Position numbers and translations under genes: made by a program. This document shows positions 17,535 to 26,256 of a stretch of DNA of 47,063 nt, piece by piece. This stretch comes from Janibacter limosus NBRC 16128. GTDB lineage: Bacteria; Actinomycetota; Actinomycetes; Actinomycetales; Dermatophilaceae. The notes under the pieces are model-generated. The model did no database searches, had not been told where the DNA came from, and was given only the letters and a program-made list of their open reading frames with translations. The stretch covers positions 1-47,063 of the forward strand of contig NZ_BCSS01000027.1 in assembly GCF_001570985.1 (NCBI RefSeq), read 5' to 3'. Position 1 is the stretch's first letter; every line of letters begins with the position of its first letter.

Positions 17535-17538
<4 letters not shown>
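16531..17538 (-). CDS. Two-component sensor histidine kinase
   Basis: The product is 335 aa. Two membrane helices (about 11-32 and 48-70) enclose a short outer segment, so it probably senses within or close to the membrane. A HAMP-like linker (70-130) follows. H137 in DASHQLRTPLTAL is the phosphorylated histidine. The ATPase domain has IENSLDHG (N-box, N248), VRDEGEGVP (G1, 272-280) and HGSGLGLGLA (G2, 295-304). ATG 17538 overlaps the stop of the response regulator by four bases, so the pair is co-translated. The signal is unknown. Confidence 0.92.
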
Positions 17539-18203
<665 letters not shown>

Positions 18204-18207
18204 GGTC

Positions 18208-18226
18208 GGATCATAGGAACAGATCC
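18208..18226 (-). promoter_or_regulatory. Leaderless promoter of the response regulator, with small inverted repeat
   Basis: TATGAT on the minus strand (18215-18210) ends six bases before ATG 18203. It matches TATAAT at five of six positions. The arms GGATC and GATCC flank it. Confidence 0.45.
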
Positions 18227-19294
18227 TCAGACGTGCGCGGTGACATCCCGAGATCGACGCACACCTGTCACCCGGACGAGGCGACTCGGGGCGACCTCCC
18301 CGATGCCACGCAGGGCCCGTGGCCGGGTCGGGAGGGTGGAGAAGCCACTCAGGGGCTCGAGCAGCCGGGCCAGCGCGTCGTCGACAAAAACTCCTCCGGG
18401 CGGGGCCACGGCCGTCAGTCGACTCGCCCGGTTGACCGTCGTACCGAAGACATCACCGAGCCGCCGCACGACCGGCCCGTGGGCCATGCCCACGCGGGCC
18501 GAGGGCAGCAGGTCGTCCTCACTCATGGCCTCGACGAGGTCGAGCGCGATGGCCGCTGCCGGAGCAACCTCGAAGGTCTGGAAGAGCACCTCGTCACCGA
18601 CGGTCTTGACGACGCGACCACCATGGGCGGTCACCACATCCGTGCACAGGTCCTCGAAGCGCTGGACCATCCGCGCCAGGTCGCTCTCCGTGAGCCGGCG
18701 GACCACGGACGTGAAGTTGACGAGATCGGCAAAGCCGATGGTCGAGGCCCTGGTGCTGTCGTCCTCGACGGTGAGCAGCCGTTGGATGGACGCGGTGAGC
18801 TGACGTCGCCACACGTACACGACGAGCGGCTCCAGCTCGTCGGTCAGCGAGGTCAGCCAGGCTGCGGCCGCCGCGGAGTCACCCTCAGCCATCTCATCGG
18901 GGACATCCCCGTGGCGCAGGCGCCCGATCTCCTCGCTGACGAGCTGCACCTGCCATGCGGCGAGACGGTCCATGGTGCGGGCGATGGCCCGAGTCATGGA
19001 CAGGGCGAAGTCCTCGGGAACCCCTTCGTCGCGGACCATCGCGGCCACGCTGCTCAGGGCCGCGAGGTCCGCCTCGGTGAACATCGCGTCGCCCTCCTGG
19101 ACGACCGGGAAGCCCATCGCGTGCCAGAACTTGCGTGCCGACCGGATCGAGACGCCCGCGCCCCGAGAGACCTCGCGGCGCCCCATCGAGGCCGGTCGTC
19201 CGAGGAGGGCCCGCTCGAAGTCCTCGAGGTCGACGGCGTCATCTGCGGGGGTCGCGTGCTCGTCAGGACGGCCGTGGGCTGCGTCGTAGGGCAA
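18227..19294 (-). CDS. Class III adenylate cyclase with pH-sensor-type regulatory domain
   Basis: The product (355 aa) has two halves. The N-terminal helical part (residues about 20-165: FERALLGRPASMGRREVS, RKFWHAMGFP, EDFALSMTRAIARTMDRLA) resembles the regulatory domain of M. tuberculosis Rv1264, which holds the enzyme off at neutral pH. The C-terminal class III catalytic domain has the first metal Asp in IGFADLVNFTSVV, the purine-selecting Lys and second metal Asp in VVKTVGDEVLFQ, and the transition-state Asn/Arg in GTTVNRASRLT, so the active site looks complete. I chose TTG 19294 because GGAGG lies five bases before it; GTG 19300 is the alternative. Confidence 0.88.
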   Translation of the reverse strand: MPYDAAHGRPDEHATPADDAVDLEDFERALLGRPASMGRREVSRGAGVSIRSARKFWHAMGFPVVQEGDAMFTEADLAALSSVAAMVRDEGVPEDFALSMTRAIARTMDRLAAWQVQLVSEEIGRLRHGDVPDEMAEGDSAAAAAWLTSLTDELEPLVVYVWRRQLTASIQRLLTVEDDSTRASTIGFADLVNFTSVVRRLTESDLARMVQRFEDLCTDVVTAHGGRVVKTVGDEVLFQTFEVAPAAAIALDLVEAMSEDDLLPSARVGMAHGPVVRRLGDVFGTTVNRASRLTAVAPPGGVFVDDALARLLEPLSGFSTLPTRPRALRGIGEVAPSRLVRVTGVRRSRDVTAHV

Positions 19295-19343
19295 CGGCAC
19301 CTCCGCGGGTCGGGTCGGACAGGGCGGGAGAGGGCTGCTCCCG

Positions 19344-20132
19344 TCAGGGTCGCGGCGGCACGCCCGCGGGGCGGATGTGCTGGACGTCACCAGCGGCCAC
19401 GGTATCCGAGCCCTCGGGCCCATGGACCACGAGGCGGCCCTCGTCGTCGACGCCGGTGGCGGTCACGGTCTCCACCGAGCCGTCCGGTCGGTGCACGTCG
19501 ACCTGCCGGCCGATCGTGGTGCACGCCTCGCGATAGGCCGAGCGCACCCCCTTCGCCCACTCGTCGCCGGCAGAGAGGTCCCCGTGCAGGGCACGCAGGT
19601 GACGCAGCACGGCGACGGCGAGGTCCGTCCGGTCGACGTCGGCACCGACGAGGCGAAGGGAGGTCGCCGTCGGGACGGGCAGCTGGTCCCGGTCGTGATG
19701 GACATTGATCCCGATGCCGACCACCACACCGGCCGCGCCCGGCAACATCTGGCAGAGGATCCCGCAGAGCTTGCGATCGTCGTCGTCGGTCGCGAGCACG
19801 TCGTTGGGCCACTTCAGACCGACCGCGACACCCGCGTCGGACAGTGCGGCTCGGACGGCGAGCCCGGCTGCCAGGGAGAGCCATCCCGGCGACGGCGGGG
19901 TCGGGACGAGCATCGACACGGCAAGGCCTGCGCTCGGCACCTCCTGCCAGTCCCTCCCGAGACGTCCCCGCCCCGCGGTCTGCAGCTCCGCGAGGACCGG
20001 GGACCACAGCTGGGCGCGGTCTGCCGCCTGAGAATTGGTGGAGCCGGTGACGTCGAGGTGGACGACCTCGCCCCAGTCCTGTGACCTCGGCAACTCTGTG
20101 GTCAGACGCTGGACGTCGAGCGAAGTGAGCAT
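19344..20132 (-). CDS. birA: Biotin--[acetyl-CoA-carboxylase] ligase
   Basis: The product (262 aa) is the ligase alone, with no N-terminal DNA-binding winged helix, so it should not be a repressor. [10 protein letters not shown], the biotin/AMP loop [10 protein letters not shown] (about 54-63), GLKWPNDVL with the key Lys (K107), KLCGIL and GIGINVHH are all family motifs. It makes biotinyl-AMP and attaches biotin to the BCCP lysine, which here would be K553 of the alpha subunit at 45236-47002. It is divergent from the carboxyltransferase gene, with 24 bases between start codons and overlapping -10 boxes. The long open frame continuing upstream is antisense to the carboxylase and rejected. Confidence 0.94.
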   Translation of the reverse strand: MLTSLDVQRLTTELPRSQDWGEVVHLDVTGSTNSQAADRAQLWSPVLAELQTAGRGRLGRDWQEVPSAGLAVSMLVPTPPSPGWLSLAAGLAVRAALSDAGVAVGLKWPNDVLATDDDDRKLCGILCQMLPGAAGVVVGIGINVHHDRDQLPVPTATSLRLVGADVDRTDLAVAVLRHLRALHGDLSAGDEWAKGVRSAYREACTTIGRQVDVHRPDGSVETVTATGVDDEGRLVVHGPEGSDTVAAGDVQHIRPAGVPPRP

Positions 20133-20139
20133 GTCGGCA

Positions 20140-20149
20140 AGGCTAGGCT
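20140..20149. promoter_or_regulatory. Overlapping divergent -10 boxes of birA and the carboxylase gene
   Basis: The 10-mer AGGCTAGGCT reads as TAGCCT on the minus strand (20145-20140) and TAGGCT on the plus strand (20144-20149), sharing the central TA. Each ends seven bases before its start codon (birA ATG 20132, carboxylase ATG 20157). Both messages would be leaderless, and two polymerases could not open both at once. Confidence 0.5.
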
Positions 20150-20156
20150 GCGGCTC

Positions 20157-21793
<1,637 letters not shown>

Positions 21794-21797
<4 letters not shown>

Positions 21798-22096
21798 CGT
21801 CTTCGCAGGCTCAGACGTCTGATCGGCTCCACGCTGTGAGTACCGCACCCGAGCAGATCGACGAGCAGACGGCTGGCGAGCAGGCGCAAGTTCCCGTGGG
21901 TCCGCGCATCGAAGTCCTCGGTGACGCCTCCCCGGAGCAGGTCGCCGCGCTCGTCGCGGTCCTGTCCGGCCTCGGTGGTGGCGAGGAGGAGGCCCCGGCG
22001 GGACCCCCTTCGCGCTGGTCCTCCCCCGAGCGGATGCTGCGACCTGCGGTCCATCCCTCCTTCGGTGGCTGGGTGGCCTCCGGCCTTCCCCGCTGA
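21794..22096 (+). CDS. accE: Acyl-CoA carboxylase epsilon subunit
   Basis: The product (100 aa) has the features of the small actinobacterial epsilon subunit: a variable acidic N-terminus, the short helix [13 protein letters not shown], and a C-terminal signature with Trp and paired Arg (RWSSPERML, then [10 protein letters not shown]). In Streptomyces and mycobacteria this subunit stabilises the alpha-beta acyl-CoA carboxylase complex. ATG 21794 overlaps the beta subunit stop by four bases, so production is coupled. The unit ends in a perfect 18-bp hairpin. Confidence 0.85.
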
Positions 22097-22114
22097 CCCA
22101 TCCCGGACACCTGG

Positions 22115-22155
22115 TCCACGCAGGACCGCGACCTTACGTCGCGGTCCTGCGTGGA
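22115..22155 (+). terminator. Perfect 18-bp hairpin terminator after the carboxylase genes
   Basis: Arms 22115-22132 and 22138-22155 are perfectly complementary around the loop CTTAC. It begins 19 bases after the accE stop. No U-tract. Confidence 0.8.
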
Positions 22156-22198
22156 TCGTCAGCCGACGGGTGAGATCCCGGGCGCGAAGGGGACGACG

Positions 22199-22204
22199 TA
22201 ACCT
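22199..22204 (+). promoter_or_regulatory. Leaderless-type -10 box (TAACCT) of the first MOSC gene
   Basis: It ends six bases before GTG 22211. Confidence 0.5.
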
Positions 22205-22210
22205 CACGAC

Positions 22211-22885
22211 GTGCCCACCGACCTCCCACGCGTCCTCTCCGTCAACATCGGCCGACCGATGCTGCAGCGCGTCCCCGAGGGCCGGCCGACCGGGATCGAC
22301 AAGCGGCCCGTGGAGGTCCTGCGCGTGAGCGACCCCGGGCCGAGGCGGATCCTTGATGGGGCTGGTGTCTCCGGGGTCGAGGGCGATCACGTCGGCGACG
22401 GTCGCTTCCACGGCGGGTCCGACCGCGCCGTCTATGCCTACGCTCGCGAGGAGCTGGACCTGTGGGCCGAGGCACTGGGGCGCGAGCTGCCCGACGGGCA
22501 CTTCGGGGAGAACCTCACGACGACCGGGCTCGACGTGGACGCAGCCGAGGTCGGCGACCGGTGGCGCGTCGGCAGCGCGGTCCTCGAGGTGCGCTGGACG
22601 CGACAGCCGTGCGCCACTTTTGGTGAATGGATGGGTGAGCCCGGGTGGGTCAAGCGCTTCATGGCCCACGGCCGCACCGGTTCCCTGCTCAGCGTGGTCG
22701 AGCCGGGCGAGATCCGGACCGGCGACCCGGTCGTCGTCGAGCGCTGCGGCTCGGGCATCGACCTGCCGATGGTGCTGCGCGCAAAGATGGGCGATGTCGA
22801 TCTCGCCCGGCGAGTCCTCGATGCCGAGGTCTACACCGGGCACCGTCGCCAGCAGTTCCTCGACGTCGTCGCGCGCGACCGCTGA
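22211..22885 (+). CDS. MOSC domain protein (YiiM type), copy 1
   Basis: The product (224 aa) is a MOSC beta-strand-rich domain as in MOCO sulfurase C-termini and E. coli YiiM. VEGDHVGDGRFHGGSDRAVYAY is close to the family start of the fold, followed by GHFGENLTTTGLD and RQPCATFGEWMG with the conserved cysteine. YiiM-type proteins act in reduction of N-hydroxylated compounds with a molybdenum cofactor, and the Cys is the expected Mo ligand or sulfur carrier; function here is inferred. It is followed after 47 bases by a close paralogue. GTG 22211 sits six bases after a -10 box. Confidence 0.9.
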   Translation: MPTDLPRVLSVNIGRPMLQRVPEGRPTGIDKRPVEVLRVSDPGPRRILDGAGVSGVEGDHVGDGRFHGGSDRAVYAYAREELDLWAEALGRELPDGHFGENLTTTGLDVDAAEVGDRWRVGSAVLEVRWTRQPCATFGEWMGEPGWVKRFMAHGRTGSLLSVVEPGEIRTGDPVVVERCGSGIDLPMVLRAKMGDVDLARRVLDAEVYTGHRRQQFLDVVARDR

Positions 22886-22919
22886 GCGGCCACCGGGACA
22901 CGCCCGTCCCCTCAGGACC

Positions 22920-22925
22920 TAGCAT
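22920..22925 (+). promoter_or_regulatory. Leaderless-type -10 box (TAGCAT) of the second MOSC gene
   Basis: It ends seven bases before GTG 22933. Each tandem copy therefore seems to have its own promoter. Confidence 0.5.
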
Positions 22926-22932
22926 CGGGCTG

Positions 22933-23595
22933 GTGCCCGTCTCCCCACCCCACGTCCTGTCCGTCAACATCGGCCGACCGATGCTGCAACGCATCCCCAA
23001 GGGTCGGCCGACCGGCATCGGCAAGCAGCCCGTCGACGTCATCCGGGTCAGCGATCCCGGGCCCAAGCGCGTCGTCGACGGCGCGGGCGTCTCCGGGGTC
23101 GGGGGCGACCACGTCGGCGACGGGCGGCACCACGGTGGGTCCGACCAAGCGGTCTACGCCTTCGCCCGCGAAGAGCTCGATGCCTGGGAGCGCGAGCTCG
23201 GGCGCGAGCTGCCGCACGGGATGTTCGGGGAGAACCTCACGACCAGCGGCCTCGACGTGGACGCCGCGGAGATCGGCGACCGCTGGCGCGTCGGGACCGC
23301 GGTCCTGGAGGTCCGTGGGCCCCGCGTGCCCTGCGCGACCTTCGGCGAGCGCATGGGCGAACGAGGCTGGGTCAAGCGCTTCGCCGCCCACGGTCGCAGT
23401 GGTGCTTACCTGAGCGTCGTCGAGCCGGGCGAGATCCACCCAGAGGACACGATCACCGTCATCCCCTCGGGCTCGGGACTGGACGTGCCGACCTACCTGC
23501 GCGCCTGGTTCGGGGATCGCGACGCCGCCCGCACGGCCCTCGACTCCGGCGTCCTGAGCGGCGATCGCCGGAACGAACTGGCTGGTCGCATCTGA
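22933..23595 (+). CDS. MOSC domain protein (YiiM type), copy 2
   Basis: The product (220 aa) aligns along nearly its full length with the preceding protein: both begin with the same VLSVNIGRPMLQR block, then GRPTGI, VSDPGP, GAGVSGV, GDHVGDGR, FGENLTT and PCATFGE, and both end with a helical segment. They differ mostly in surface residues and in the C-terminal 30 residues (LDVPTYLRAWFGDRDAA here). The Mo-ligand cysteine is kept in both, so neither is an obvious pseudogene. The GTG 22933 start is set by the alignment to copy 1 and by the -10 box seven bases upstream. Confidence 0.9.
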   Translation: MPVSPPHVLSVNIGRPMLQRIPKGRPTGIGKQPVDVIRVSDPGPKRVVDGAGVSGVGGDHVGDGRHHGGSDQAVYAFAREELDAWERELGRELPHGMFGENLTTSGLDVDAAEIGDRWRVGTAVLEVRGPRVPCATFGERMGERGWVKRFAAHGRSGAYLSVVEPGEIHPEDTITVIPSGSGLDVPTYLRAWFGDRDAARTALDSGVLSGDRRNELAGRI

Positions 23596-23617
23596 CCCGA
23601 TCGCGCGCGAGCCCCGA

Positions 23618-23623
23618 TACGCT
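23618..23623 (+). promoter_or_regulatory. Candidate -10 box (TACGCT) upstream of the lipoprotein gene
   Basis: It lies 55 bases before ATG 23679. Six bases after it there is a GTG (23630) in another frame, which would be the first codon of the transcript. Confidence 0.35.
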
Positions 23624-23678
23624 GCCAGCGTGACCGCCCGTCGGGGGCGCGGCGGCACCTGCACACCAGAGGGCACAG

Positions 23679-24773
23679 ATGACCATGCGCACGACGATCG
23701 CGGCCGGGGTGACGCTCGCCGTCCTGGCCACCAGCGCCTGCGGTGTGCCCGACCTGATCGGGGGAGGCGACGAGGAATTCACCGTCACGGCCGGCCTCGC
23801 CCAGCTCCCGCGACCCGAGGGCGAGGAGTACATGGTGCGTGTTGTCGACCTCGACGCAGCGACCGAGGCCGCCGGCCTGAAGCGGCCCACCGATCTCGAT
23901 CCGGAGTCCATCTCGGCCTGGATGGCTCCACTCTCCGGGCAGCAGTCCGACGGCTCGTACGCGCCGGTCCTGGCGCCGATGCCCGAGCTGACCAACCCCA
24001 AGTTTGGGCTGAAGGCACAGGAGTTCCACGACATTGCTGGGTGGTCCACCGTGGACATCTCCTCGTACGCCGAGGTCATCGACCGGCCCCGGAGCTTTGC
24101 CTCACTGACCGGGGACTTCGACGACTCGACGCTCGATCACCTGCCGGAGGTCGGCGATGGCGTGCGCACTGTCGGTGAGGGCGAGGACGGTGAGGGCGAC
24201 CTCGCCAGGACGACGGTGGTGCAGCCGACGGGAGCGCCCGTGCGCATGGCGCAACGGGACGGACGGCTCGGGGGCTCATCCTCCACGGCCGCAGTCGAGG
24301 ACTGGCTGGACGGACCGGAGATGCCGCTGTCCGACGACCCGACGATGAGCTCGCTGGCCGACGCCCTCGACGAGCAGGACGCCGTGTCGGCACAGTTCGC
24401 CGTGGGCGGGGACTTCAGCGCCGGCACCACGCTGCGCACCCCGAGAGCGGCAGACCATGTCGGCCCGCTGCCCGAGCACGCCTTCGACGCAGTGGCCATC
24501 GGCTGGCTCGAGCCCGACGGGGGTCCCCGCCTGGTCGTGGCCTACCACTTCTCCGACGAGGGCGCGGCAGAGTCATCGGTCGACCCGATCAAGGAGGTCT
24601 TCGCGAGCGGCAGGGACATGTACGGCCGGGCACTCTCCGATGCCTACGTGGTCGACAAGGTGACCGCGGACGGCCCGGTCGTCACCGCGATCCTCGAGCC
24701 GCAACGTGAAGGCGCCCAGGTCAAGATCCAGACCCGGCTCCAGGCGCGCGACGCCCCCTTCCTCCACCAGTAA
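23679..24773 (+). CDS. Predicted lipoprotein of unknown function
   Basis: The product is 364 aa. A short signal peptide ends in the lipobox LATSAC with the lipidated Cys at 21, so the mature protein should be anchored on the outer face of the membrane. I recognise no named domain. The mature part alternates acidic and hydrophobic segments, with few Cys and no obvious repeats; ITTxxPE-type or enzyme motifs are absent. Blocks such as DDPTMSSLADALDEQDAV and FDAVAIGWLEPDGG ... VAYHFSDEGAAE suggest a compact soluble domain. ATG 23685 is an alternative start. It ends three bases before the convergent rnhA stop. Confidence 0.8.
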   Translation: MTMRTTIAAGVTLAVLATSACGVPDLIGGGDEEFTVTAGLAQLPRPEGEEYMVRVVDLDAATEAAGLKRPTDLDPESISAWMAPLSGQQSDGSYAPVLAPMPELTNPKFGLKAQEFHDIAGWSTVDISSYAEVIDRPRSFASLTGDFDDSTLDHLPEVGDGVRTVGEGEDGEGDLARTTVVQPTGAPVRMAQRDGRLGGSSSTAAVEDWLDGPEMPLSDDPTMSSLADALDEQDAVSAQFAVGGDFSAGTTLRTPRAADHVGPLPEHAFDAVAIGWLEPDGGPRLVVAYHFSDEGAAESSVDPIKEVFASGRDMYGRALSDAYVVDKVTADGPVVTAILEPQREGAQVKIQTRLQARDAPFLHQ

Positions 24774-24776
24774 GGC

Positions 24777-25316
24777 TCAGAAGAGCGACAGGGGCTCCTC
24801 CTCGACGGGCTCGACGGCCCGCTCGACGATCACCTCGGCAGTGCCGGACCGGGCACCCGGGATGCCGGGACCGCTCTCGGGGGCGGCCCCCTTCGACCAT
24901 GCGGCGGCCGCGGTCGTCGCGAGCCGGTCGGCCTCCTCGTTGAGGGCGTGACCCGCGTGGCCCTTGACCCACTCGAAGGTCACCCGACGATCGGCCATGG
25001 CCGCGTCGAGCGCCTGCATGATCTCGAGGTTGAGGACCGGCTTGCCGTCCTTCTTGCGCCAGCCCTTGGCCTTCCACCCCGGCATCCACGAGGTGATCGA
25101 GTTGATGACGTACTTGCTGTCGCAGATGACGTGCAGGTCCTCGTCGAGGTGCGCCGTCTGCTGCAGCAGGTCGAGGACCGCCGTGAGCTCGCCCATGTTG
25201 TTGGTGCCGTGCGGCCAGCCGCCGAGGTCCCAGCGGTCCTCGTCGATGTACCAGCCCCAGCCGGCAGGGCCGGGGTTGCCGAGCGCGGAGCCGTCAGCGG
25301 CGGCGGTGAGGGTCAT
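24777..25316 (-). CDS. rnhA: Ribonuclease HI
   Basis: The product (179 aa) has the four catalytic acidic residues of type 1 RNase H: D8 (AAADGSALGNPGPAGW), E43 (NNMGELTAVLDLL), D66 (VICDSKYVINS) and D130 (NEEADRLA), plus H120 in VKGHAGH. The basic protrusion WKAKGWRKKDGKPV is present. It cuts the RNA strand of RNA-DNA hybrids. A tail of about 40 residues rich in Glu, Pro and Ala follows the core and is not part of the family fold. ATG 25316 is chosen from the family start; the open frame upstream is not similar. Confidence 0.94.
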   Translation of the reverse strand: MTLTAAADGSALGNPGPAGWGWYIDEDRWDLGGWPHGTNNMGELTAVLDLLQQTAHLDEDLHVICDSKYVINSITSWMPGWKAKGWRKKDGKPVLNLEIMQALDAAMADRRVTFEWVKGHAGHALNEEADRLATTAAAAWSKGAAPESGPGIPGARSGTAEVIVERAVEPVEEEPLSLF

Positions 25317-25377
25317 GCGGTCACTCCGAGGGACGAAGGGGGTATGGGCTGCGGCTGTTTGTATCAGACGCCGGCGA

Positions 25378-26175
25378 TCAGACGCGGGCGAGGATCTCCC
25401 CGTGCACGATGACGAACCATCCGTCGGGTGACGAGGTCCACTCCCGCCAGGCGTCGACGAGGCCCGCGACCTCCCCTGCGTCGGCGAGGCCCTGGGCGAG
25501 GACCTGGTCGTGGAAGCCCGACTCGACGGCGCGACGCTGCCACTGCCCTCCCCACCACTGACGCGCGTCGTCGTCGGCGTAGCACCACACCGAGGCCGTC
25601 GCGGTGACATCGGTGAGCCCGGACTCGTGCGCCCAGCGCAGGAGGTGGCGGCCGGCATCCGGCTCCCCGCCGGTGCCGCGGGCGGCTGCCCGGTAGAGCT
25701 CCAGCCACCGATCGAGCCCGGGGTGTGCGGGAGCCCAGGTCATCGCCTCGTAGTCCGCGTCGCGGGCAGCGACGAGTCCGCCCGGTCGGGTGACACGCGC
25801 CATCTCGCGCAGCAGCCCCACCGGGTCAGGCACGTGCTGCAACACCTGGTGGGCGTGGACGATGTCGAAGGCGTCGTCGTCGAAGGGCAGCCGCATGGCG
25901 TCCGCGACCTCGAAGCGGGTGCGCGTGTCCCCCGCGGACCCGGCCGCCGCGCGGGCGACGTCGATGACCGACGCCGACGCGTCGACGCCGACGACCTGGC
26001 CCGGCGCCACCCGCTGCGCGATCTCCAGGGTGATCGACCCCGGCCCGCAGCCGACGTCGAGGACGCGCAGCCCCACGTGCAGGTGGTCGGCGAGGTAGGC
26101 GGCCGAGTTGTCGAGGGTGCGCGCGGCGTGCGCGGCGACGACAGGGGTGGCGTGGCCGTGGACATAGGACGTCAT
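25378..26175 (-). CDS. Class I SAM-dependent methyltransferase (UbiE/Methyltransf_11 type)
   Basis: The product is 265 aa. Motif I VLDVGCGPGSITLEIA, motif II acidic residue in VVGVDASASVIDVA, and VADAMRLPFDDDAFDIVHAHQVLQHV ... REMARVTRPGG show the S-adenosylmethionine fold. The C-terminal 100 residues (from LDRWLELYRAAARG) have a helical lid as in small-molecule methyltransferases. The substrate is unknown. ATG 26175 follows a weak -10 box (CACGAT, 26187-26182) by six bases. Divergent from the antiporter gene; downstream, 61 bases separate it from rnhA in the same direction. Confidence 0.88.
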   Translation of the reverse strand: MTSYVHGHATPVVAAHAARTLDNSAAYLADHLHVGLRVLDVGCGPGSITLEIAQRVAPGQVVGVDASASVIDVARAAAGSAGDTRTRFEVADAMRLPFDDDAFDIVHAHQVLQHVPDPVGLLREMARVTRPGGLVAARDADYEAMTWAPAHPGLDRWLELYRAAARGTGGEPDAGRHLLRWAHESGLTDVTATASVWCYADDDARQWWGGQWQRRAVESGFHDQVLAQGLADAGEVAGLVDAWREWTSSPDGWFVIVHGEILARV

Positions 26176-26181
26176 CGACCG

Positions 26182-26187
26182 ATCGTG
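26182..26187 (-). promoter_or_regulatory. Weak leaderless-type -10 box (CACGAT) of the methyltransferase
   Basis: It ends six bases before ATG 26175. Confidence 0.25.
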
Positions 26188-26244
26188 GCACCGTCCGCGG
26201 CTCCTCCGCGTGCCCGACGGATGCCGAGATGGTCGTCGGGGGAC

Positions 26245-26250
26245 GACAAT
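26245..26250 (+). promoter_or_regulatory. Leaderless-type -10 box (GACAAT) of the antiporter gene
   Basis: It ends six bases before GTG 26257. This is the main reason for choosing 26257 over the in-frame ATG at 26221, which would place the box inside the gene. Confidence 0.35.
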
Positions 26251-26256
26251 GACCTG

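Noticed and set aside
26221-26256. ATG 26221 as antiporter start
   Set aside because: A leaderless -10 box lies within that stretch; GTG 26257 starts at a family-like N-terminus. The ATG remains possible.
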